Shown here piece after piece: positions 60,165 through 64,000 of a stretch of DNA of 64,000 nucleotides. Each line of letters starts with the position of its first letter. Positions within the stretch are counted from its first letter, which is position 1. A program made the position numbers and the translations under genes. The DNA comes from Marinomonas sp. IMCC 4694 (GTDB lineage Bacteria > Pseudomonadota > Gammaproteobacteria > Pseudomonadales > Marinomonadaceae): NCBI RefSeq assembly GCF_008122525.1, contig NZ_VSRV01000001.1:3410001-3474000 (forward strand). The letters run 5' to 3'. The notes under the pieces are model-generated. The model did no database searches. It was not told the DNA's origin and was given only the letters and a program-made list of their open reading frames with translations.

Positions 60165-62422
60165 TATAGCGACCCGTATTTTTTGCGTAGATGCTGACGC
60201 ACGGTTTCAGCGATGGTGTTCACCACAAAGGTAAAGATGAACAACACAAACGCCGCCAAGAAGAGAATACGATAGTGCGAGCTGCCCACTTCGGACTCAG
60301 GCACTTCCACCGCCAAATTGGCCGCCAAGGTTCGCATACCTTCAAAGATATTAAAGTCCATAATCGGTGTGTTACCCGTCGCCATTAAAACGATCATGGT
60401 TTCACCGACGGCACGACCCATACCTATCATCACCGCCGAGAAAATACCCGGGCTGGCTGTCGGTAAGACAACGCGTGTCATGGTTTGCCAGTAGGTTGCG
60501 CCCAATGCCAACGAGCCTTGCGTCAAGGCTTTTGGTACGCTGAAGATCGCATCTTCGGTAATAGAGAAGATCGTTGGAATCACCGCAAAACCCATGGCAA
60601 AGCCCACTACCAATGCATTACGCTGATCAAAAGTAATGCCTAGGTCATTGGTGATCCAACCACGCATATTACCGCCGAAGAAATTCACCTCCAGAACAGG
60701 GCTAAGCGCTAAACAGAACCACGCCAGAAAGACGATGACAGGAATCAGTAACAATGGCTGCCAACCTTCTGGTACCAACCAACGAATACCGGTTGGCAAA
60801 CGCGACCATAGGTACGCAAACAGTAAAATACCGACCGGTAGCACCACTAAAATACTAAACGTAGCCGCAAGATTCTCTTCTAGGAAAGGCGCGAAAAACA
60901 GACCCGCCAAAAAACCCAAAATTACCGTTGGTAAGGCTTCCATTAACTCGATCACGGGTTTGATCTTACGACGCAGCGCTGGCGCCATGAAATACGCCGT
61001 GTAAATCGCCCCACAAATCGCCAATGGCACGGCCATCAACATGGCATAAAATGCGGCTTTTAAGGTACCGAATGCCAATGGCATCAAGCTGTATTTCGGT
61101 TCGAAATCGTTACTGGCAGACGACGACTGCCACGTATACGTTGGCTCTGGGTAACTTTCGTACCAAACTTGACCCCAAATAGACGACCAAGACACCTCTG
61201 GATGTTCATTGTCGACGTAGTAAAAATGCAGGCCTTTGCCATCTTCCAATAACAAGCCATTTGCACGAGGCGCAAAGCTAATTAAGCGCGCGCTATCGTC
61301 GCTGAGCTTTTCGTTGATCACTTGTCGTTCGGATGTGGCGTTATAAATCGCAACCAAGCCACGCTCGTCCAAGGTCGCAAAGCCTTTACGGCGCTGTTCC
61401 ATGGCCAAATCAACTAAGGCAATCGGCTGCTTAACATCCCGAATAAAATGCAGCGTTTCTTCGTTTGTTGCATCGTCGCGCACGTTAAACCATTGGCTCA
61501 CACGACCAGAGGAATCCGCCACCATGACCGAGGTTTTGCCGACCAAGTAACTCATCGACACCAAGCTTGTACCATCCGATAACAAAGACACGGTGTCTTT
61601 TAAGCGAATATTATCGAAGTCTCGTAGATCAAACTCACTCAACACACCCGCACGGGTTGCCACGTACAAGGAACGTTGGTTACCACTGATCAGCAAGCTC
61701 TTGATGTCCGCAATAAACGGCAATGCTTCACGTTGCTCAGTCAGCTCCACTTCTTCGGTGATGAAGTTCACGTCTTTGGTGACTTTTAACATCGCGCTCT
61801 GAGAGTCGCTCGACGCGGCAATAGTCAAACCGTCGTCGCCATCGCGTATCGCAAGATGCTCAATCGGAAAATCCGCAACATTGATCGCGGTCTCGCCATA
61901 AGGATAATCAACAAATGGCGTAATTTTACGCTTTCCATCGGGGTAAGAAGTTTTGTAGTTGTGTCTTGAAATCAACACCTTGCCGTCGTCGTAGGCAAAC
62001 GCCAACAATCGACTGGTATCTGACTCCACGGTAAAACTCGTAATCGCCTGATCGCGTGGATTCTTTATCGTTTCAATAACCGAACCATCTTCGATCGAAA
62101 AGAAAACCACACTGCCATTACTGGCGACTCGCATACCAATTTCAGATTGCTCTTCCATGGCCAAATACAGGCTGTCGCCTTGCTCATTTGCTGGCAAGGT
62201 GTAGCTTGCTTTTGCATCAATCGACGCATTAGAAAATAATGGAGCAACTTCATACAAGAGATAGAAACAGATCAAAAGCACAGCCAAAATTACGCTGCTG
62301 CCTCCGATGGCGATGCCCATTCCAGCCATACGGTCTTTCAGGGCTCGAAGTTTACGATGACGCTTTAGAGCGGGGGTATTAAAATCCAGCTCCGGCATCC
62401 GAGGGTCAGTTGGTGTAGTCAT
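60164..62422 (-). CDS. pstC: Phosphate ABC permease PstC, long form
   Basis: 752 residues. A helix at about 35-60, then a periplasmic beta-rich region (about 65-440) with repeated YDDGKVL- and VADSSGRVSQWF-like blades, reminiscent of a beta-propeller, then the permease domain (EAA loop QGSLALGATYWQTMTRVVLPTASPGIF). A second ATG at 62398 (MPELDF) could be used, as the Pho box lies only 20 bases before the first ATG. Confidence 0.93.
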   Translation of the reverse strand: MTTPTDPRMPELDFNTPALKRHRKLRALKDRMAGMGIAIGGSSVILAVLLICFYLLYEVAPLFSNASIDAKASYTLPANEQGDSLYLAMEEQSEIGMRVASNGSVVFFSIEDGSVIETIKNPRDQAITSFTVESDTSRLLAFAYDDGKVLISRHNYKTSYPDGKRKITPFVDYPYGETAINVADFPIEHLAIRDGDDGLTIAASSDSQSAMLKVTKDVNFITEEVELTEQREALPFIADIKSLLISGNQRSLYVATRAGVLSEFDLRDFDNIRLKDTVSLLSDGTSLVSMSYLVGKTSVMVADSSGRVSQWFNVRDDATNEETLHFIRDVKQPIALVDLAMEQRRKGFATLDERGLVAIYNATSERQVINEKLSDDSARLISFAPRANGLLLEDGKGLHFYYVDNEHPEVSWSSIWGQVWYESYPEPTYTWQSSSASNDFEPKYSLMPLAFGTLKAAFYAMLMAVPLAICGAIYTAYFMAPALRRKIKPVIELMEALPTVILGFLAGLFFAPFLEENLAATFSILVVLPVGILLFAYLWSRLPTGIRWLVPEGWQPLLLIPVIVFLAWFCLALSPVLEVNFFGGNMRGWITNDLGITFDQRNALVVGFAMGFAVIPTIFSITEDAIFSVPKALTQGSLALGATYWQTMTRVVLPTASPGIFSAVMIGMGRAVGETMIVLMATGNTPIMDFNIFEGMRTLAANLAVEVPESEVGSSHYRILFLAAFVLFIFTFVVNTIAETVRQHLRKKYGSL

Positions 62423-62441
62423 CCGAATTCATCTTTTTTGT

Positions 62442-62459
62442 GTGACAATTTTATGACAG
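62442..62459 (-). promoter_or_regulatory. Pho box upstream of pstC
   Basis: CTGTCATAAAATTGTCAC on the minus strand: both repeats match the consensus (7/7 and 6/7). No strong -10 follows at 10 bases (TGAATT, 3/6). Confidence 0.75.
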
Positions 62460-62472
62460 GGAGAAGGGAACG

Positions 62473-62505
62473 AAAAGCAGGAGGGCTTTACGCCATCCTG
62501 CTTTT
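62473..62505 (-). terminator. Stem-loop between pstS and pstC
   Basis: AAAAGCAGGATGGC pairs with GCCCTCCTGCTTTT. It ends in four T and probably acts as a partial terminator or 3' stabiliser for pstS mRNA. Confidence 0.75.
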
Positions 62506-62532
62506 GGTGTTCATCCGTATCGCCAAACTTAC

Positions 62533-63501
62533 TTAGTTAATACCCAATGTTTTTAGGTATTTGTCAGCAACGTTAGCTGGTAGTGGAACATAACCATCTT
62601 TAACAACAACTTCTTGACCCATTTTAGACAAGACCATTTTTACGAATTCACGTTGTAGTGGTTCAAGTGGCTTGTTTGGTGCTTTGTTTACGTAAACGTA
62701 AAGGAAACGAGACAATGGGTATTTACCCGCTGCTGCATTCTCTAAAGACGCATCTACAAACGCATCACCTTCTTTCTTAGACAAAGGCAGCGCACGAACA
62801 GAAGAGGTTTTGTAACCAATACCGGAATAACCAATACTGTTAAGAGACGTAGAAACAGACTGCACAACAGACGCAGAACCTGGTTGCTCGTTTACACTGT
62901 TTTTGAAATCGCCTTTGAACAGCGCATTATCTTTAAAGTAACCATAAGTACCGGATACGGAGTTACGACCAAACAACTGTATGTCGCGATTCGCCCAAGC
63001 ACCGGTCAAACCTGCTTTACCCCAGCTTGTGATGTCTTCGCTGTGTCCGCCTTTACGAGTAGAAGAGAACATGGCATCCACTTCAGGAAGTGACAAACCT
63101 TCGATTGGGTTATCTTTGTGAACAAAAACCGCCAATGCATCGATTGCCACTGGAACCGCTGTTGGCTTATAACCGAATTTTTTCTCGAACGCTGCGATCT
63201 CTTTGTCTTTCATCATACGAGACATAGGACCAAAGTTAGAAGTCCCTTCTGTCAACGCTGGTGGCGCAGTAGAAGAGCCCGCTGCTTGAATCTGGATGTT
63301 TACATTTGGGTATAAACGCTTGAAATCCTCCGCCCACAGCGTCATCAAGTTCGCTAAGGTATCAGAACCGACACTTGAAATATTGCCTGAAACGCCACTC
63401 GCTTTGCTGTAAGACATTAAATTTGCATCAACATCGGCAAACGCATTGGCCGAAATGCCAACGGCTGCTGTCATCGCTAAACCTGCAACTAACTTTTTCA
63501 T
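62533..63501 (-). CDS. pstS: Phosphate-binding protein PstS
   Basis: 322 residues from ATG 63501 (GAGG upstream), with a signal peptide (AVGISANAFA). Binding loops SSVGSDTLANLMTLWAEDF, AAGSSTAPPALTEGTSNFGPMSR and GRNSVSGTYGYFK are typical of the PstS type used in Marinomonas, Pseudomonas and relatives. It captures phosphate for PstCAB. Confidence 0.95.
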   Translation of the reverse strand: MKKLVAGLAMTAAVGISANAFADVDANLMSYSKASGVSGNISSVGSDTLANLMTLWAEDFKRLYPNVNIQIQAAGSSTAPPALTEGTSNFGPMSRMMKDKEIAAFEKKFGYKPTAVPVAIDALAVFVHKDNPIEGLSLPEVDAMFSSTRKGGHSEDITSWGKAGLTGAWANRDIQLFGRNSVSGTYGYFKDNALFKGDFKNSVNEQPGSASVVQSVSTSLNSIGYSGIGYKTSSVRALPLSKKEGDAFVDASLENAAAGKYPLSRFLYVYVNKAPNKPLEPLQREFVKMVLSKMGQEVVVKDGYVPLPANVADKYLKTLGIN

Positions 63502-63569
63502 CACATAAACCTCAGTGGTTATCATCAAAAATGTATGAGCAACTGCTCATGGCTCGTTCAATGATTTTC

Positions 63570-63603
63570 ACTATAGAAAAGTTATGTGACAGATATGTTA
63601 AAG
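63570..63603 (-). promoter_or_regulatory. Pho box and -10 of pstS
   Basis: CTTTAACATATCTGTCAC (minus strand, 63603-63586) has a perfect second repeat and a 4/7 first repeat. After exactly 10 bases comes TATAGT (63575-63570). The ATG is 69 bases further. Confidence 0.75.
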
Positions 63604-63700
63604 CGCAAAATGTTTTGAAAAAATGTTTTGGGGCTCACCAACGTAAATGCGTACAGGATCCATAACCAGCCATTTACTGCTAGGAAGACATTCAAGCAGA

Positions 63701-63718
63701 GTGATACTATAGTGATAC
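63701..63718 (+). promoter_or_regulatory. GTGATAC repeats upstream of the phd-type antitoxin
   Basis: GTGATAC at 63701-63707 and 63712-63718, 11 bases apart (one helical turn). Likely operator for the autoregulating antitoxin. Confidence 0.45.
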
Positions 63719-63739
63719 ATTTTGAGGTAGGGCGCCACT

Positions 63740-63997
63740 ATGAGAACCGAAGTTGTTACGACACTAAAAAGGCAGGCAACGAAGCTGCTTGCTGATCTGC
63801 ATGAATCAAAAGAACCTATTCTCATCACTGAACATGGTCAACCGTCTGCCTATTTAGTTGACGTTGCTGATTACGAGTTGATGGTAGATCGGATGAAGAT
63901 TCTTGAAGGTATCGCCAAAGGTGAACAGGCTATTCGAGATGGCCGAACAATGGACATGGAACAAGCTAAAGAGAAAATGGCTAAATGGCTCAAATAA
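63740..63997 (+). CDS. Phd/YefM-family antitoxin
   Basis: 85 residues. EPILITEHGQPSAYLVDVADYELM is the Phd/YefM signature: an N-terminal DNA-binding domain followed by a helical toxin-neutralising tail. The cognate toxin, normally RelE/ParE or Doc-like, should start right after the window. AGGTAGGG precedes the ATG. Confidence 0.87.
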   Translation: MRTEVVTTLKRQATKLLADLHESKEPILITEHGQPSAYLVDVADYELMVDRMKILEGIAKGEQAIRDGRTMDMEQAKEKMAKWLK

Positions 63998-64000
63998 TTT

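Overview
The window looks like chromosome from a marine gammaproteobacterium of the Oceanospirillaceae, most likely Marinomonas. This is inferred from remembered gene content and order (gmk-rpoZ-spoT-ridA, oxyR-recG, ubiCA-phoBR, pstSCAB-phoU, aapJQMP, a NaChBac-type sodium channel, aglEFGKA), not from a database search. No rRNA, tRNA or CRISPR array was seen.

Region 1, about 1-9,060, is an accessory island. It starts with the end of a P4-like satellite module (AlpA regulator and the N-terminus of a DUF927 protein). A hipBA toxin-antitoxin pair with symmetric operators and an AAA/DUF4143 ATPase behind a striking inverted repeat follow. Next come a Fic protein and two almost identical 1.29-kb direct repeats. 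Each repeat carries relics of the AlpA/DUF927 junction plus a SEC-C protein. Three damaged copies of a small HTH-like gene surround them. The island ends at the stop codon of a sodium-channel gene.

Region 2, about 9,060-24,800, holds catabolic and transport genes: the sodium channel, an AraC regulator, a TRAP transporter (dctPQM, with a stop codon that truncates dctP), a TetR-esterase fusion with a DUF3237 partner, the alpha-glucoside operon aglEFGKA, and an MFS exporter.

Region 3, about 24,800-31,800, is a damaged signalling locus. An IS110-family element has split a REC-DUF3369-GGDEF-EAL gene that sits in front of a histidine kinase. The element's non-coding end has the features expected of a bridge RNA, including short matches to its own insertion site. 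An IS5 end relic, a LysE exporter and a truncated sulfatase-like gene follow.

Region 4, about 31,800-49,600, is mostly core genome: gmk, rpoZ, spoT, ridA, an epimerase-like gene, oxyR, recG, a helix-hairpin-helix protein, lrp, an intact IS5-family insertion, the aapJQMP amino-acid transporter, an HDOD protein, and ubiC-ubiA.

Region 5, about 49,600-63,530, centres on phosphate: phoB-phoR on the plus strand and pstSCAB-phoU on the minus strand. Both loci have candidate Pho boxes placed 10 bp from the -10 element. Between them lie a REC-PilZ-like regulator, cysZ, a three-gene phosphorelay (molybdopterin-fold periplasmic protein, kinase with a dead receiver, Hpt) and msrC. The last gene is a Phd/YefM antitoxin whose toxin would lie beyond the window.
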